A stretch of DNA of 64,000 nt from Ottowia sp. (GCF_016703145.1 NZ_JADJCO010000003.1:1690001-1754000), one strand, 5' to 3'. Positions 41,220-51,866 are shown, numbered from the stretch's first letter. A program made the numbers and translations. Notes: generated by a model not told the origin, from the letters alone.

Positions 41220-42425
41220 ATGGATCCACACCCTCGCGGTTCCCAGGCGCCGGTGCGCCGTTTCGCCGGGCGGGCCGCGGCCCTGGCCGCGCTGGCGCTG
41301 CTGCTGGCCGCTTGCGGCAAGCCGGCGCCGGTGGAAGAGCCGGTGCGCGCCGTCAAGCTGCTCACCGTGGGTGAGGGCCGCCTCGCTTCGGGCCACGAGT
41401 ACGCGGGCGAGGTGCGGGCGCGGGTGGAGTCGCGCCTGGGCTTTCGCGTCGCGGGCAAGATCGTGCGCCGCGCGGTGGAGCCCGGCCAGCGCGTGGCGGC
41501 CGGGGCGCTGCTGGCGCAGCTCGATGCGCGCGACTACCAGCTGGCGGCCGACGCCGGGCGGGCGCAGGTGCAGGCCGCCACCACGCAGCGCGACCTGGCG
41601 GCGGCGGACTTGAAGCGCTTCGAGGCGCTGCGCGAGCAGGGTTTTATCAGCGGCGCCGAGATCGAGCGCCGCGGCGCGCAGCTCCAGGCCGCGCAGGCCA
41701 CGCTGGACCAGGCGCGCGCCCAGCTGGCCAGCCAGGGCAACCAGGCCGCCTACACGCACCTGGTGGCCGACGCCGCCGGCGTGGTGACGGGCGTGGAGGC
41801 CGAGGTCGGCCAGGTGGTGGCCGCCGGCACGCCGGTGGTGCGCATCGCGCAGGACGGCCCGCGCGACGCGGTGTTCGCCGTGCCGGAAGACCGCGTGGCG
41901 GCGATGCCCATCGGCCTGCCGATGGACGTGCGCCGCTGGGCGGGCGGCGAGGCGCTGGCCGGCAGCGTGCGCGAAGTGGCGGCCAGCGCCGACCCGGTCA
42001 CGCGCACCTACGCGGTCAAGGTGGCGCTGGCGGGCGAGGCGCCGCCGCTGGGCGCCACCGTGTACGTGGCCCCGCGCGCTGGCGGCGCGCAGGGCGTGCC
42101 GGTCATCAAGCTGCCGACCAGCGCGCTGCGGCAGGAGGGCGCCGGCTCGGCCGTGTGGGTGTACGACGCGGCCAGCGGCACCGTGCGCTCGCAGCCCGTG
42201 CAGGTGGCCATGGCCGACGGCAACGACGCGGTGATCGCCGCCGGCCTGGCGCCCGGCATGCAGGTGGTGGCCAGCGGCGTGCACGTGCTGACGTCGGGGC
42301 AGAAGGTCACGATTTATAAGCCAAAATCGGCTGAAGCCGGTGCTGGTATTACGTCATCAGCTATCAATGGAATAGCAATCCAGGCTACCCCGGCGTTGGC
42401 GCCGGGAGCGGCCGCTTCCCGCTGA
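41220..42425 (+). CDS. RND efflux periplasmic adaptor (membrane fusion protein)
   Basis: A 401-residue lipoprotein adaptor linking an RND pump to an outer-membrane channel. The lipobox is LLAACG with Cys at about residue 36. Domains in order are lipoyl half (LGFRVAGKIVRRAVEPGQRVAAG), helical hairpin (about 100-165), second lipoyl half (VVADAAGVVTGVEAEVGQVV-like) and beta-barrel. The last 35 residues are encoded largely by a repeat copy and are not typical of the family. Start ATG 41220 has AAAGG upstream. It is 9 bp ahead of the pump gene; there is no outer-membrane factor gene here. Confidence 0.9.
   Translation: MDPHPRGSQAPVRRFAGRAAALAALALLLAACGKPAPVEEPVRAVKLLTVGEGRLASGHEYAGEVRARVESRLGFRVAGKIVRRAVEPGQRVAAGALLAQLDARDYQLAADAGRAQVQAATTQRDLAAADLKRFEALREQGFISGAEIERRGAQLQAAQATLDQARAQLASQGNQAAYTHLVADAAGVVTGVEAEVGQVVAAGTPVVRIAQDGPRDAVFAVPEDRVAAMPIGLPMDVRRWAGGEALAGSVREVAASADPVTRTYAVKVALAGEAPPLGATVYVAPRAGGAQGVPVIKLPTSALRQEGAGSAVWVYDAASGTVRSQPVQVAMADGNDAVIAAGLAPGMQVVASGVHVLTSGQKVTIYKPKSAEAGAGITSSAINGIAIQATPALAPGAAASR
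42310..42377 (+). repeat. Three-hairpin repeat, copy 12 (3' end of the adaptor gene)
   Basis: The left hairpin CGATTT (42310-42315) pairs with AAATCG (42324-42329). The right hairpin GCTAT (42360-42364) pairs with ATAGC (42372-42376). The centre GGTGCTGGTATTACGTC is diverged. It is in frame and encodes most of the adaptor's extra C-terminal tail (YKPKSAEAGAGITSSAINGI). Confidence 0.75.
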
Positions 42426-42434
42426 CGCGCCGCC

Positions 42435-45400
42435 ATGCCGCATTCCGACACGCCTCCGCCGGCCCGGTCCGGCTTCAACCTCTCGCGCTGGGCGCTGGAG
42501 CACGCCGCGCTGACGCGCTACCTGATGGTGGTGCTGATGGTGCTGGGCTTCGCCGCCTATTTCCAGCTCGGGCAGGACGAGGACCCGCCCTTCACCTTCC
42601 GCGCGATGGTGGTGCGCACCTACTGGCCCGGCGCCACGGCGCAGCAGGTGGCCGAGCAGGTGACGGACAAGATCGAGCGCACGCTGCAGGAGGTGCCCTA
42701 CGCCGACAAGATCCGCAGCTACAGCAAGCCGGGCGAGTCGCAGGTGATCTTCGAGATCAAGGACTCTTCGCGTCCGGCCGATGTGCCCAACGTCTGGTAC
42801 ACGGTGCGCAAGAAGATCGGCGACATGCGCTCCACGCTCCCCGGCGGCATCCAGGGGCCGTTCTTCAACGACGAGTTCGGCGACGTGTACGGCGTCATCT
42901 ACGCGCTGCAGGGCGACGGCTACAGCTACGCCGAGCTGAAGGACTTCGCCGACGACGTGCGCCAGCAGCTGCTGCGCGTGAAGGACGTGGCCAAGGTCGA
43001 GCAGTTCGGCGTGCAGGACCAGAAGATCTGGATCGAGGTCTCGCAGAAGCGCCTGGCGCAGATGGGCCTGGACTTCAACGCCGTGCTGCAGCAGCTGGGC
43101 GCGCAGAACGCGGTCGAGAGCGCCGGCGCCGTGCAGTCGCCGCAGGACGTGGTGCAGGTGCGCGTGGGCGGGCAGTTCAACGACGTCGAGCAGCTCAGGG
43201 CGATGCCGATCCGCGGCAGCTCCGGCAGCCAGTTGCGCCTGTCGGACATCGCCGAGGTGCACCGCGGCTACGTGGACCCGCCCTCGGTCAAGGTGCGCTT
43301 CCAGGGACGGGAGACGATCGCGCTGGGCGTCTCCATGGCCAAGGGCGGCGACATTATCGCGCTGGGCCAGTCGCTGCGCGCGGCCACGCAGCGCATCGGG
43401 CAGAGTCTGCCGGCGGGCATGACGCTGGCGCAGGTGCAGGACCAGCCGGCGTCCGTCGCCAGTTCGGTGGGCGAGTTCGTGCGGGTGCTGATCGAGGCGG
43501 TGGTGATCGTGCTGGCCGTGAGCTTCATCGCGCTCGGGCTGCACAAGGGCGGCCGTTTCGGCTGGACCATCGACTACCGGCCTGGCCTGGTGGTGGCCAT
43601 CACCATCCCGCTGGTGCTGGCCGTGACCTTCCTGGCGATGAATTACTTCGGCATCGGGCTGCACAAGGTGTCGCTGGGCTCGCTCATCATCGCGCTGGGC
43701 CTGTTGGTGGACGACGCCATCATCGCGGTCGAGATGATGGTGCGCAAGATGGAGGAGGGCTACGACAAGGTTCGCGCCGCCACTTTCGCCTACGACGTGA
43801 CGGCCAAGCCCATGCTCACCGGCACGCTCATCACGGCCGCGGGCTTCCTGCCCATCGGCATCGCCCGGTCGGTGACGGGCGAGTACACCTTCGCCATCTT
43901 CGCGGTGACGGTGATCGCGCTGGTGCTGTCGTGGATCGTCTCGGTGTACTTCGTGCCGTACCTGGGCACGCTGCTGCTCAAGGTCAAGCCGCACGACCCC
44001 CATGCCCCGCCGCGCGAGCTGTTCGACTCGCCGTTCTACACGCGCTTCCGCCGCACGGTGAACTGGTGCGTGCAGCACCGCTGGATCACCATCGCGGCGA
44101 CGGTCGGCATCTTCGGCCTCGGCATCTTCGGCATGACCCGGGTGCAGCAGCAGTTCTTTCCCGATTCGAGCCGGCCCGAGATCATGGTGGACATCTGGTT
44201 CCCCGAGGGCACTTCCTTCAAGGCCAACGAAGACGTGGCCAAACGGCTGGAACAGCGGCTGATGCGGGAGGAAGGCGTCGAGAGCGTCGCCACCTGGGTC
44301 GGCTCCGGCACGCCGCGCTTCTACCTGCCGCTGGACCAGGTCTTTCCGCAGACCAACGTGTCGCAGTTCATCGTGCTGGCGAAGGACCTGCGCCAGCGCG
44401 AGGCGATCCGCCTGCGCCTGCCGAAGCTGCTGGCCGAGGAGGCGCCCGAGGTGCGTGGCCGGGTCAAGCTGCTGCCCAACGGCCCGCCGGTGCCGTACCC
44501 GGTGCAGTTCCGCTTGGTCGGCTCCGACCCGGCCCAGCTGCGCCAGCAGGCCGACGAGGTCAAGGCCGCGATGCGCGCCAACCCCCACATGCTGGGCGTC
44601 AACGACAACTGGAATGAGTCGGTCAAGGCCGTGCGCCTGGAGATCGACCAGTCCAAGGCGCGGGCGCTGGGCGTGACCAGCCAGTCCATCGCCCAGGCCT
44701 CGCGCATCATGTTCAGCGGCACCACCGTCGGGCAGTACCGCGAGGACAACAAGCTGATCGACATCGTGCTGCGCCAGTCGCCGGACGAGCGCGAAGCCAT
44801 CTCGGACATTGGCAACGCCTACCTGCCCACGGCCAGCGGCCGGGCTATTCCGCTGACGCAGATCGCCCGCCCCGTCTTCACCTGGGAGCCGGGCGTGATG
44901 TGGCGCTGGAACCGCGACTACGCCATCACCGTGCAGGGCGACATCTCCGAGGGGCTGCAGGGCGCGACCGTCACCAGTCAATTGCTGCCGAAGCTGCGCG
45001 AGCTGGAGGCCGGCTGGAAGGCGGCCGGCGACACCGGCGTGCGCATCGAGGTGGCCGGCGCGGTGGAGGAGAGCAGCAAGGGCTCCTCTTCCATCGTGGC
45101 GGGCGTGCCGATCATGCTGTTCATCGTCTTCACGCTGCTGATGCTGCAGTTGCACAGCTTCAGCCGTTCGATGCTGGTCTTCCTGACCGGACCGCTGGGC
45201 ATCGCCGGCGTGGCCGGCGCGCTGCTGCTGCTGGGCCGGCCCTTCGGCTTCGTGGCGCTGCTGGGCGTGATCGCGCTGATGGGCATGATTCAGCGCAACT
45301 CGGTGATCCTGATCGACCAGATCGAGCTGGACCGCGCCGCCGGCGTGCCGGCCTGGGATGCGATCGTCGAGGCGGCGGTGCGCCGGCTGCGGCCCATCGT

Positions 45401-45596
45401 GCTGACGGCGGCCGCGGCGGTGCTGGCGATGATCCCTCTGTCGCGCAGCGTGTTCTGGGGTCCGATGGCGGTGGCCATCATGGGCGGCCTGATCGTCGCC
45501 ACGGCGCTGACCCTGCTGGCCCTGCCGGCGATGTACGCGGCCTGGTTCCGGGTGCGGGCGGCGCCCGTGGCATCGCGGGAACGTGCCCACAGCTGA
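42435..45596 (+). CDS. RND efflux permease (AcrB/MexB superfamily)
   Basis: A 1053-residue inner-membrane proton-driven pump. The 12-helix pattern is visible: one helix at about residues 28-48, then clusters near 340-500 (LVVAITIPLVLAVTFLAMNYFGI) and 860-1035 (MLFIVFTLLMLQLHSFSRS). Two large periplasmic loops lie between. LGLLVDDAIIAVEMMVRKME carries the helix 4 Asp pair of the proton relay. Substrate cannot be predicted; it is closer to the two-gene adaptor/pump type than to a full tripartite operon. Confidence 0.92.
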   Translation: MPHSDTPPPARSGFNLSRWALEHAALTRYLMVVLMVLGFAAYFQLGQDEDPPFTFRAMVVRTYWPGATAQQVAEQVTDKIERTLQEVPYADKIRSYSKPGESQVIFEIKDSSRPADVPNVWYTVRKKIGDMRSTLPGGIQGPFFNDEFGDVYGVIYALQGDGYSYAELKDFADDVRQQLLRVKDVAKVEQFGVQDQKIWIEVSQKRLAQMGLDFNAVLQQLGAQNAVESAGAVQSPQDVVQVRVGGQFNDVEQLRAMPIRGSSGSQLRLSDIAEVHRGYVDPPSVKVRFQGRETIALGVSMAKGGDIIALGQSLRAATQRIGQSLPAGMTLAQVQDQPASVASSVGEFVRVLIEAVVIVLAVSFIALGLHKGGRFGWTIDYRPGLVVAITIPLVLAVTFLAMNYFGIGLHKVSLGSLIIALGLLVDDAIIAVEMMVRKMEEGYDKVRAATFAYDVTAKPMLTGTLITAAGFLPIGIARSVTGEYTFAIFAVTVIALVLSWIVSVYFVPYLGTLLLKVKPHDPHAPPRELFDSPFYTRFRRTVNWCVQHRWITIAATVGIFGLGIFGMTRVQQQFFPDSSRPEIMVDIWFPEGTSFKANEDVAKRLEQRLMREEGVESVATWVGSGTPRFYLPLDQVFPQTNVSQFIVLAKDLRQREAIRLRLPKLLAEEAPEVRGRVKLLPNGPPVPYPVQFRLVGSDPAQLRQQADEVKAAMRANPHMLGVNDNWNESVKAVRLEIDQSKARALGVTSQSIAQASRIMFSGTTVGQYREDNKLIDIVLRQSPDEREAISDIGNAYLPTASGRAIPLTQIARPVFTWEPGVMWRWNRDYAITVQGDISEGLQGATVTSQLLPKLRELEAGWKAAGDTGVRIEVAGAVEESSKGSSSIVAGVPIMLFIVFTLLMLQLHSFSRSMLVFLTGPLGIAGVAGALLLLGRPFGFVALLGVIALMGMIQRNSVILIDQIELDRAAGVPAWDAIVEAAVRRLRPIVLTAAAAVLAMIPLSRSVFWGPMAVAIMGGLIVATALTLLALPAMYAAWFRVRAAPVASRERAHS

Positions 45597-45716
45597 GCAC
45601 TGAATAGCGAGGTTTGGTGACGGTCATGACATCACCATCAGCACGCGGCTGCAAGATCTGCTGGGCGTGGCCCGCTGACCGGCCGGGCAACCGGTTCCGC
45701 GGGCGCGCCTCGCCCG

Positions 45717-47180
45717 CTATGCCAACCCGTGCAGCGCCAGCTTTTGGTACAGGGCCGCCCGCGAAATGCCCAGGGCGCGTGCCGCCGCCAGTTTGCGGCC
45801 GCCGTGCACCTGCAGCGCGACAGCGATCGCTTCGCGCTCGGCCGCCTGCACGGCGGCGTGAAGCGGCTGCATGCCGGATGGCGGCGCCGCGGCCGTCTCG
45901 TCCGGGGCCGCGGCGGCCGGTGCGCGCTGGCGCGAGGCGCTGGCCGGCAGGGCCGCCATGACGTGGGCCCGTGTCAGTTGCGTGCCATCGCACAGCAGCA
46001 GCGCACGCTCCAGCGTGTTGCGCAACTCGCGCACATTGCCCGGCCAGTCATGGTGCTGCAGGGCCTGGATCGCCTCGTCGTCGATCTCGATGGTCTGGCC
46101 CAGCCGGCCTCCGATATCCTCGAGCAGCCGCTCGACCAGCAGCGGCAGATCATCCGGCCGATCGCGCAGCGGCGGCAGCCTCAGGGTGAGCACGTTCAGC
46201 CGGTAGTACAGGTCGGCGCGAAAGCGCCCCTCGGCCACGCGCTGCTCGAGATCGAAGCTGCTGGCCGCGATCACGCGCACGTCGAGCCGGATCAGTCGGT
46301 TGGCGCCGAGCGGCTCGATCTCTTGCTCCTGCAGCACGCGCAGCAGCTTGGGCTGCAGCGCCAGCGGCATGTCGCCCACTTCGTCGAGGAACAGGGTTCC
46401 GCCGTCGGCCAGCTTGAACTTGCCTTCGCGGCCGCGGCGATCGGCGCCGGTATAGGCCCCGGGTGCGGCACCGAAGAGTTCGGCCTCGAGCAGCGATTCC
46501 GGCACTGCCGCCGCGTTGACGCTGACGAAGGAGCGATCGATGCGCGGGGAGACCTGGTGGATGGCATGCGCCAGCAGTTCCTTGCCGGTCCCGGTCTCGC
46601 CCTGCAGCAGCACGGTGGCATCGAGTTGCGCCGCGCGGCGCGCCTGGCGCTTGATCTCGAGCGCCGGCGCGGAAACGCCCAGGAACGAAGCCAGGCTGTA
46701 GCGTGCCCTGCGACTCTCGGCCAGGGCGCGCTCGGCGGCGCGCAACCGGGTCTGCAACTGTTGCACCTTGGCCATGACCGGCCGCAGCCCCTCCACCTTG
46801 TCGTAGAGCACGAAGCCGATCGCCCCCACGGGCGCGCCGCCGTCGTCGCTCAGCGGCATGCGGGTGACCACCACGTGCTCGTCGCCCAGGCTCATGATGT
46901 CGATGGCAATGGGTTTGCCACTGCCGGCCACCTCGCGCAGGCGGCTGTCCGGGATGATCTCCTCGACCGGTCGCCCCAGCGCCTGATCGGCGCCGCGCAA
47001 CCCCACCTTGCGCGCGTACTTGTCGTTGATCCAGACCACGCGCGCGTCCATGTCGACCGCCACCGCGCCTTCGCACAGCCCTTCCAGCCGGTCGAACAGC
47101 GAACGCATCGCGAGCGTGCGGATGTCCGCCATGCTGTGGCCCGGCACGCCGACCGGCCATGCCATCTTGTTGTCCAACAT
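45717..47180 (-). CDS. Sigma-54-dependent activator with PAS domain
   Basis: A 487-residue enhancer-binding protein. A PAS sensor domain covers about residues 25-130 ([22 protein letters not shown]). A linker helix leads into the AAA+ domain (165-390). This has Walker A GETGTGKE at 194-201, the sigma-54 contact loop GAYTGA at 241-246 (usual form GAFTGA), [11 protein letters not shown] as Walker B and [18 protein letters not shown] Fis-type helix-turn-helix ends the protein ([22 protein letters not shown]). ATG 47180 has AAGGG upstream. It is divergent from a permease operon that carries a matching -24/-12 promoter. Confidence 0.92.
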   Translation of the reverse strand: MLDNKMAWPVGVPGHSMADIRTLAMRSLFDRLEGLCEGAVAVDMDARVVWINDKYARKVGLRGADQALGRPVEEIIPDSRLREVAGSGKPIAIDIMSLGDEHVVVTRMPLSDDGGAPVGAIGFVLYDKVEGLRPVMAKVQQLQTRLRAAERALAESRRARYSLASFLGVSAPALEIKRQARRAAQLDATVLLQGETGTGKELLAHAIHQVSPRIDRSFVSVNAAAVPESLLEAELFGAAPGAYTGADRRGREGKFKLADGGTLFLDEVGDMPLALQPKLLRVLQEQEIEPLGANRLIRLDVRVIAASSFDLEQRVAEGRFRADLYYRLNVLTLRLPPLRDRPDDLPLLVERLLEDIGGRLGQTIEIDDEAIQALQHHDWPGNVRELRNTLERALLLCDGTQLTRAHVMAALPASASRQRAPAAAAPDETAAAPPSGMQPLHAAVQAAEREAIAVALQVHGGRKLAAARALGISRAALYQKLALHGLA

Positions 47181-47307
47181 CCTGCGCCCTTGTCTCCGTC
47201 GTGAAACCGCCGCCGGTTCTGCTTCATCTGCGGGCGCATGCGCACCTCGCGTGCCTGCGGCGTGATGCCCGCCGCCCTGTCCAGGTCACTGTACACCGTG
47301 CCTCGGG

Positions 47308-47327
47308 CCGTCCATGAGGCTGGACGG
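47308..47327. promoter_or_regulatory. Likely upstream activator site for the sigma-54 regulator
   Basis: CCGTCCA-TGAGGC-TGGACGG, a perfect 7-bp inverted repeat, lies about 95 bp before the -24 element, a usual distance for an enhancer-binding protein. A 10-bp palindrome GGGTTAACCC at 47367-47376 lies between and could mark a bending site. Confidence 0.55.
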
Positions 47328-47420
47328 TAAAGCGGTGCCCTCCTGAAGAATTGCGCTTCATCGCAAGGGTTAACCCGTAAATTTCAGCCCGGATCCGAGC
47401 TGTCCGATAGTGGCGACGCC

Positions 47421-47436
47421 CGGCACGCTCCTTGCA
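47421..47436 (+). promoter_or_regulatory. Sigma-54 (-24/-12) promoter of the permease operon
   Basis: CGGCACGCTCCTTGCA at 47421-47436 matches the consensus TGGCACGNNNNTTGCW closely. The invariant GG and GC are separated by exactly 10 bp. It lies 38 bp before the permease start. Confidence 0.8.
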
Positions 47437-47474
47437 CAGGTTCATCGTTTCCACAATTCTCCGGAGACTTTCGC

Positions 47475-48860
47475 ATGTTCGGCATCGTCGGCATCTTTGC
47501 CTCTTTGGCGCTGCTCATCTTCCTGGCCCACCGCGGCTGGAACGTGATCTTCATCTCGCCCATCTGCGCCGCCGTCGCGGTGGCCTTCAACCTGGGCGAT
47601 CTGCCCTTCTTCGCCAGCTACACGCAGATCTTCATGCCGGCCCTCGGCAGCTACTTCGCCACCTACTTTCCGCTGTTCCTGCTGGGCGCCGTGTTCGGCA
47701 AGCTGATGGACGAATCGGGCTCGGCGCGCGCCATTGCCCACCAGATCGTGCAGTGGGTGGGCGGCCAGCGCGCCATCCTGGCGGTGGTGATCGCCTGCGG
47801 GCTGCTCACCTACGGCGGCGTCTCGCTGTTCGTGGTCGCCTTCTCTGTGTACCCCATCGCCGCCTCGCTGTTCCGCGAGGCGCGGATCCCCAAGCGCCTG
47901 ATACCGGCGGCCATCGGTCTGGGCAGCTTCACCTTCACCATGGTGGCGCTGCCGGGCACGCCGGCGATCCAGAACGCGATCCCGATCCCCTTCTTCAAGA
48001 CCACCATTTACGCCGCCCCGGGCATGGGCCTGGTGGCAGCGGTGTTCATGTTCGCGGCCGGCATGCTGTGGCTGTCGTACCGCACGCGCAGCGCCCACAA
48101 GGCCGGCGAGGGCTACGGCGACCACAAGGAGGAGTTCGCCGCGGTCGACAACTCGAACCTGCCGTCCTTCTTCATGGCCCTGCTGCCGATCCTGATCGTG
48201 ATCGCGCTGAACTTCCTGCTGTCGAAGTACGTCATCCCGGCCTTCGACCACAGCTACCTGGCCACCGCGAAGTTCAAGCACATCGACCTGAAGAAGGTGC
48301 TGTCGATCTGGGCCATCATCGGCGCCATGCTGGCGGCCATCGTATTCATCGCGCTGGCCAATCGCTCGCGCATCGCCGATCTTCGCGACACTTTCAACAA
48401 GGGCACCATGGGTTCGCTGCTGCCGATGGCCAACACCGCCTCGGAGGTGGGCTACGGCGCCGTGATCGCCGCGCTGGCCGCCTTCGCCGTGGTTCGCGAA
48501 GGGCTGCGCGCGGTGACTTCCGACCCGGTGGTGTCGCTGTGGCTGGTGGTCACGGTGCTGGCCGCCATGACGGGCTCGGCCTCCGGCGGCATGAGCCTGG
48601 CGCTGGGCGCGATGGGCGAGTACTACGCCACCGCCGCCGAGGCCGCGCGCATCAACCCCGAGATCATGCACCGCATCGCCGCCATGGGCTCGGCGGCGAT
48701 GGACATCCTGCCGCACAACGGCGCCGTGATCACCCTGCTGGCGATCTGCGGCCTGACGCACAAGCAGTCGTACTTCGACCTGTTCGTGGTCGGCAGCCTC
48801 ACCGCGTTCTCGGCCAGCCTGCTGGTGCTGGGCCTGTACCTCACCGTGGGGGTGTTCTGA
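47475..48860 (+). CDS. GntP-family organic acid permease
   Basis: A 461-residue polytopic permease with about 12 hydrophobic segments. Family phrases are PALGSYFATYFPLFLLGAVFGKLM, GVSLFVVAFSVYPIAASLF, LGSFTFTMVALPGTPAIQN and MTGSASGGMSLAL. GntP-type carriers import gluconate, hydroxybutyrate or other short acids with protons. It is the first gene of the sigma-54 operon, and the CoA-transferase downstream suggests that the acid is activated by CoA transfer. Which acid is not determined. Confidence 0.88.
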   Translation: MFGIVGIFASLALLIFLAHRGWNVIFISPICAAVAVAFNLGDLPFFASYTQIFMPALGSYFATYFPLFLLGAVFGKLMDESGSARAIAHQIVQWVGGQRAILAVVIACGLLTYGGVSLFVVAFSVYPIAASLFREARIPKRLIPAAIGLGSFTFTMVALPGTPAIQNAIPIPFFKTTIYAAPGMGLVAAVFMFAAGMLWLSYRTRSAHKAGEGYGDHKEEFAAVDNSNLPSFFMALLPILIVIALNFLLSKYVIPAFDHSYLATAKFKHIDLKKVLSIWAIIGAMLAAIVFIALANRSRIADLRDTFNKGTMGSLLPMANTASEVGYGAVIAALAAFAVVREGLRAVTSDPVVSLWLVVTVLAAMTGSASGGMSLALGAMGEYYATAAEAARINPEIMHRIAAMGSAAMDILPHNGAVITLLAICGLTHKQSYFDLFVVGSLTAFSASLLVLGLYLTVGVF

Positions 48861-48862
48861 TC

Positions 48863-49660
48863 ATGGGTACCCTGCTGCGTGGCCTGCTGCTCGGGCTGTT
48901 CGCCTGTGTCGGCGCGCAGGCCCAGGAACTGCGCCTGGTTGCCGCCGAACTGCCACCCTACACCTACCAGACCCCTTCCGCCTCGGTTTCCGAGCAGCCG
49001 GGGCCGGGCCACGGCGTCATCCACGACCTGGTCAGGGAACTCGCGCGGCGCGTGGGCCATTCCGGCCGCATCGAGTACATGCCCTGGTACGTCGCGCAGG
49101 AGCTGGCGCGCAAGGGCCCCCGGGTCGGCATCCTGGCCCTGACCCGCTCGCCGGAGCGCGAGCCGCATTACAACTGGATGGTGGAAGTGCTGCAGGACGA
49201 CCTGGTGCTGGTCGGATCGCCCGGGGTGGACGTGTCGGATCTCGCGCGCGTCAAGGACCGCCCCGTGGGCGTGCTGGCCAGTTCCGGCGCCGAGGCGCTG
49301 GTGCGGTCCCAGGGCTTCACCAAGGTGTCGCCCCAGCGAGAGGAGTGGATGAATGCCAAGCGCATGAAGGACCGCAGCATCGACGCCTGGGTGGCGCCGC
49401 GCGCGATGGTGACCCACGCGATGCGCGAAGTGCGCGGCAACCTGGATGTGCTGCAGTTCGGCCAGGTGATCCGGGTCTCGCGGCTTTACCTGGCCACCTC
49501 GCCTGACCTGCCGCCCGCCGAGTCCGGCAGATGGCAAGCGGCCTGGGCGGCCATGCAGGCCGACGGTACCGCGGCGGCCATCGTGCGCAAGCAGATGCAC
49601 CCGCGGGTCGATCCCGTTGACGACCAGAAGCGACGCACGCGTGAAGAGCCGTTCAACTAG
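48863..49660 (+). CDS. Periplasmic solute-binding protein (SBP_bac_3-like)
   Basis: A 265-residue exported protein; the signal peptide [22 protein letters not shown] ends at AQA. The fold matches family 3 binding proteins, with [11 protein letters not shown] at the start of lobe 1, [30 protein letters not shown] and DDLVLVG. Its start lies 2 bp after the permease stop. No ABC permease or ATPase is present, and GntP carriers do not normally need a binding protein, so the role is unclear. It may present ligand or act in signalling. Confidence 0.8.
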   Translation: MGTLLRGLLLGLFACVGAQAQELRLVAAELPPYTYQTPSASVSEQPGPGHGVIHDLVRELARRVGHSGRIEYMPWYVAQELARKGPRVGILALTRSPEREPHYNWMVEVLQDDLVLVGSPGVDVSDLARVKDRPVGVLASSGAEALVRSQGFTKVSPQREEWMNAKRMKDRSIDAWVAPRAMVTHAMREVRGNLDVLQFGQVIRVSRLYLATSPDLPPAESGRWQAAWAAMQADGTAAAIVRKQMHPRVDPVDDQKRRTREEPFN

Positions 49661-49700
49661 CCCGCCTGCCCGCCACAACGACAACCCGAGGAGACACCGC

Positions 49701-51683
49701 ATGAACGAGCTCTTGGAGCCATCCCGCCTGTCCATGGCGCCCACGCTGGCTCAGCGCGACAAGATCGTCACCGCCGCCGATGCGGCGCGCCTGATCCGCA
49801 ACGGCGACACGGTAGCCACCGGCGGCTTCGTCGGCATCGGGTTCGCTGAAGAAATCGCCATCGCCATCGAGGAGCGCTTCCTGAACAACGACTTGGCCAG
49901 CCCCCAGCCCAGTGGCACACCGCGCGACCTGACGCTGGTGTACGCCGCCGGCCAGGGCGACGGCCAGCACAGGGGACTGAATCACCTGGCGCACGAGGGC
50001 CTGGTCAAGCGCGTCATCGGCGGCCACTGGGGCCTGGTGCCGGGCCTGCAGCAGCTCGCCGTCGGCAATCGGATCGAGGCCTACAACCTGCCGCAAGGCG
50101 TGATCTCGCACCTGTTTCGCGACATCGCGGCGGGCAAGCCCGGCCACCTCTCTCGCGTCGGCTTGGGCACCTTCGTCGACCCGCGGCTGGGCGGCGGCAA
50201 GCTCAACGAGAAGACCACCCAGGACTTGGTCCGCCTGATGCCCATCGACGGGGAGGAATACCTCTTCTACCAAGCCTTCCCCATCCACGTCGGCATCATC
50301 CGCGGCACCACGGCCGACCCCGATGGCAACATCACCATGGAGAAGGAGGCGCTGACGCTGGAGGCGCTGGCCATCGCGATGGCGGTGCGCAATTCGGGCG
50401 GCATCGTCATCGTGCAGGTGGAGCGGCTGGCCGACCGCAACGCGCTGCCGGCGCGGCAAGTGAAGGTGCCGGGCGTGCTGGTCGACTGCGTGGTGCTGGC
50501 CCGGCCCGAGAACCACTGGCAGACCTTCAGCGAACCCTACAGTGCCGCCTTCAGCGGCGAACTGCGCGTGCCGGTGAGCGCCGTGGCGCCGATGGCCATG
50601 GGCTCGCGCAAGATCATCGCCCGCCGCGCCGCGCTGGAGTTGGACGCCAACAGCGTGGTCAACCTGGGCATCGGCATGCCGGAAGGCATCGCCGAGGTGG
50701 CCAACGAGGAGAAGATCGCCAGCCTGCTGACGCTGACGGCCGAGCCCGGCGTGATCGGCGGCGTGCCCGCGGGCGGCCTGAACTTTGGCGCCGCGGTGAA
50801 CTGCCAGGCCATCATCGACCAGCCCTACCAGTTCGACTTCTACGACGGCGGCGGCCTGGACATCGCCTTTCTCGGCCTGGCTCAGGCCGATCGCGAGGGC
50901 AACCTCAACGTCAGCAAGTTTGGCCCCAAGCTGGCGGGCGCCGGCGGCTTCATCAACATCAGCCAGAACGCCAAGAAGGTGGTGTTCGTCGGCAGCTTCA
51001 TGGCCGGGAGCACGCGCAAGTTCGTGCAGGCGGTGGAGCACCGCACCTTCAGCGGCCAGGTGGCCGTGCAGCGCGGGCAACGGGTGCTCTACGTCACCGA
51101 GCGCTGCGTGTTCCGCCTGTGCGCGCAGGGGCTGGAACTGATCGAGATCGCGCCGGGCGTGGACCTGCAGCGCGACGTCCTGGACTGCATGGACTTCGTG
51201 CCGGTGATGCAGGCGCCGCCCACGCTCATGGACGCACGCATCTTCCGGCCCGAGCCCATGGGCCTGCGCGAGGACATGCTGAGCCTGCCGCTGGAACAGC
51301 GCCTTGCCTACGACCCGCAACAGAACGTGCTGTTCATCAACTTCGAGGGCTTCACGGTGCGCAGCGCGGCCGACGTGCAGGCCATCCAGACCCAGGTGGA
51401 ACAACGCCTGAAGCCGCTGGAACGGCGCGCCTGGGCCATCGTCAACTACGACAACTTCAGCATCCAGCCCGAGGTGCTTGACCTCTATTCCGAGATGGTG
51501 CGGGACATGGTGGAGCGCTACTACAGCGGCGTCTCGCGCTACACCACCAGCAACTTCCTGCGCATGAAGCTGGGCGACGCATTGCAGCGCCGCGGGCTCG
51601 CGCCGCACATCGTGGAGAACGCCATGCAGGCGCACCAACATATGGGCGCACAGGGCCGCGGGGACGCCTCGGCGGCAGGCTAA
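49701..51683 (+). CDS. Acyl-CoA:acetate / 3-ketoacid CoA-transferase
   Basis: A 660-residue fused alpha-beta CoA-transferase. The N-terminal half includes [18 protein letters not shown] and [14 protein letters not shown]. The second half holds the glutamyl-CoA residue Glu328 in [17 protein letters not shown]. The core matches YdiF/propionate CoA-transferases (about 520 residues). A C-terminal extension of about 130 residues (from about residue 530, [20 protein letters not shown]) is additional. ATG 49701 has GAGGAGA upstream. As the last gene of the operon it probably activates the acid imported by the permease. The natural substrate is unknown. Confidence 0.88.
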   Translation: MNELLEPSRLSMAPTLAQRDKIVTAADAARLIRNGDTVATGGFVGIGFAEEIAIAIEERFLNNDLASPQPSGTPRDLTLVYAAGQGDGQHRGLNHLAHEGLVKRVIGGHWGLVPGLQQLAVGNRIEAYNLPQGVISHLFRDIAAGKPGHLSRVGLGTFVDPRLGGGKLNEKTTQDLVRLMPIDGEEYLFYQAFPIHVGIIRGTTADPDGNITMEKEALTLEALAIAMAVRNSGGIVIVQVERLADRNALPARQVKVPGVLVDCVVLARPENHWQTFSEPYSAAFSGELRVPVSAVAPMAMGSRKIIARRAALELDANSVVNLGIGMPEGIAEVANEEKIASLLTLTAEPGVIGGVPAGGLNFGAAVNCQAIIDQPYQFDFYDGGGLDIAFLGLAQADREGNLNVSKFGPKLAGAGGFINISQNAKKVVFVGSFMAGSTRKFVQAVEHRTFSGQVAVQRGQRVLYVTERCVFRLCAQGLELIEIAPGVDLQRDVLDCMDFVPVMQAPPTLMDARIFRPEPMGLREDMLSLPLEQRLAYDPQQNVLFINFEGFTVRSAADVQAIQTQVEQRLKPLERRAWAIVNYDNFSIQPEVLDLYSEMVRDMVERYYSGVSRYTTSNFLRMKLGDALQRRGLAPHIVENAMQAHQHMGAQGRGDASAAG

Positions 51684-51754
51684 AATCACCAGTTCGCCAA
51701 ATTTCCCGGGCGATTGCTCCCGCAGAGCGAACCGCCCGCATCATTTGAAGCGTT

Positions 51755-51841
51755 GCGCGGGTGGCGAAATTGGTAGACGCACCAGGTTTAGGTCCTGACG
51801 CCAGCAATGGTGTGGGGGTTCGAGTCCCCCCCCGCGCACCA
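51755..51841 (+). tRNA. tRNA-Leu (TAG)
   Basis: 87 nt with CCA encoded. Acceptor GCGCGGG pairs with CCCGCGC, the anticodon loop TTTAGGT reads TAG, a long variable arm is present as for class II tRNAs, and the T loop is TTCGAGT. It lies 25 bp before the trigger factor start. Confidence 0.95.
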
Positions 51842-51866
51842 GACATCAACTTGTAGAGAGAACACC

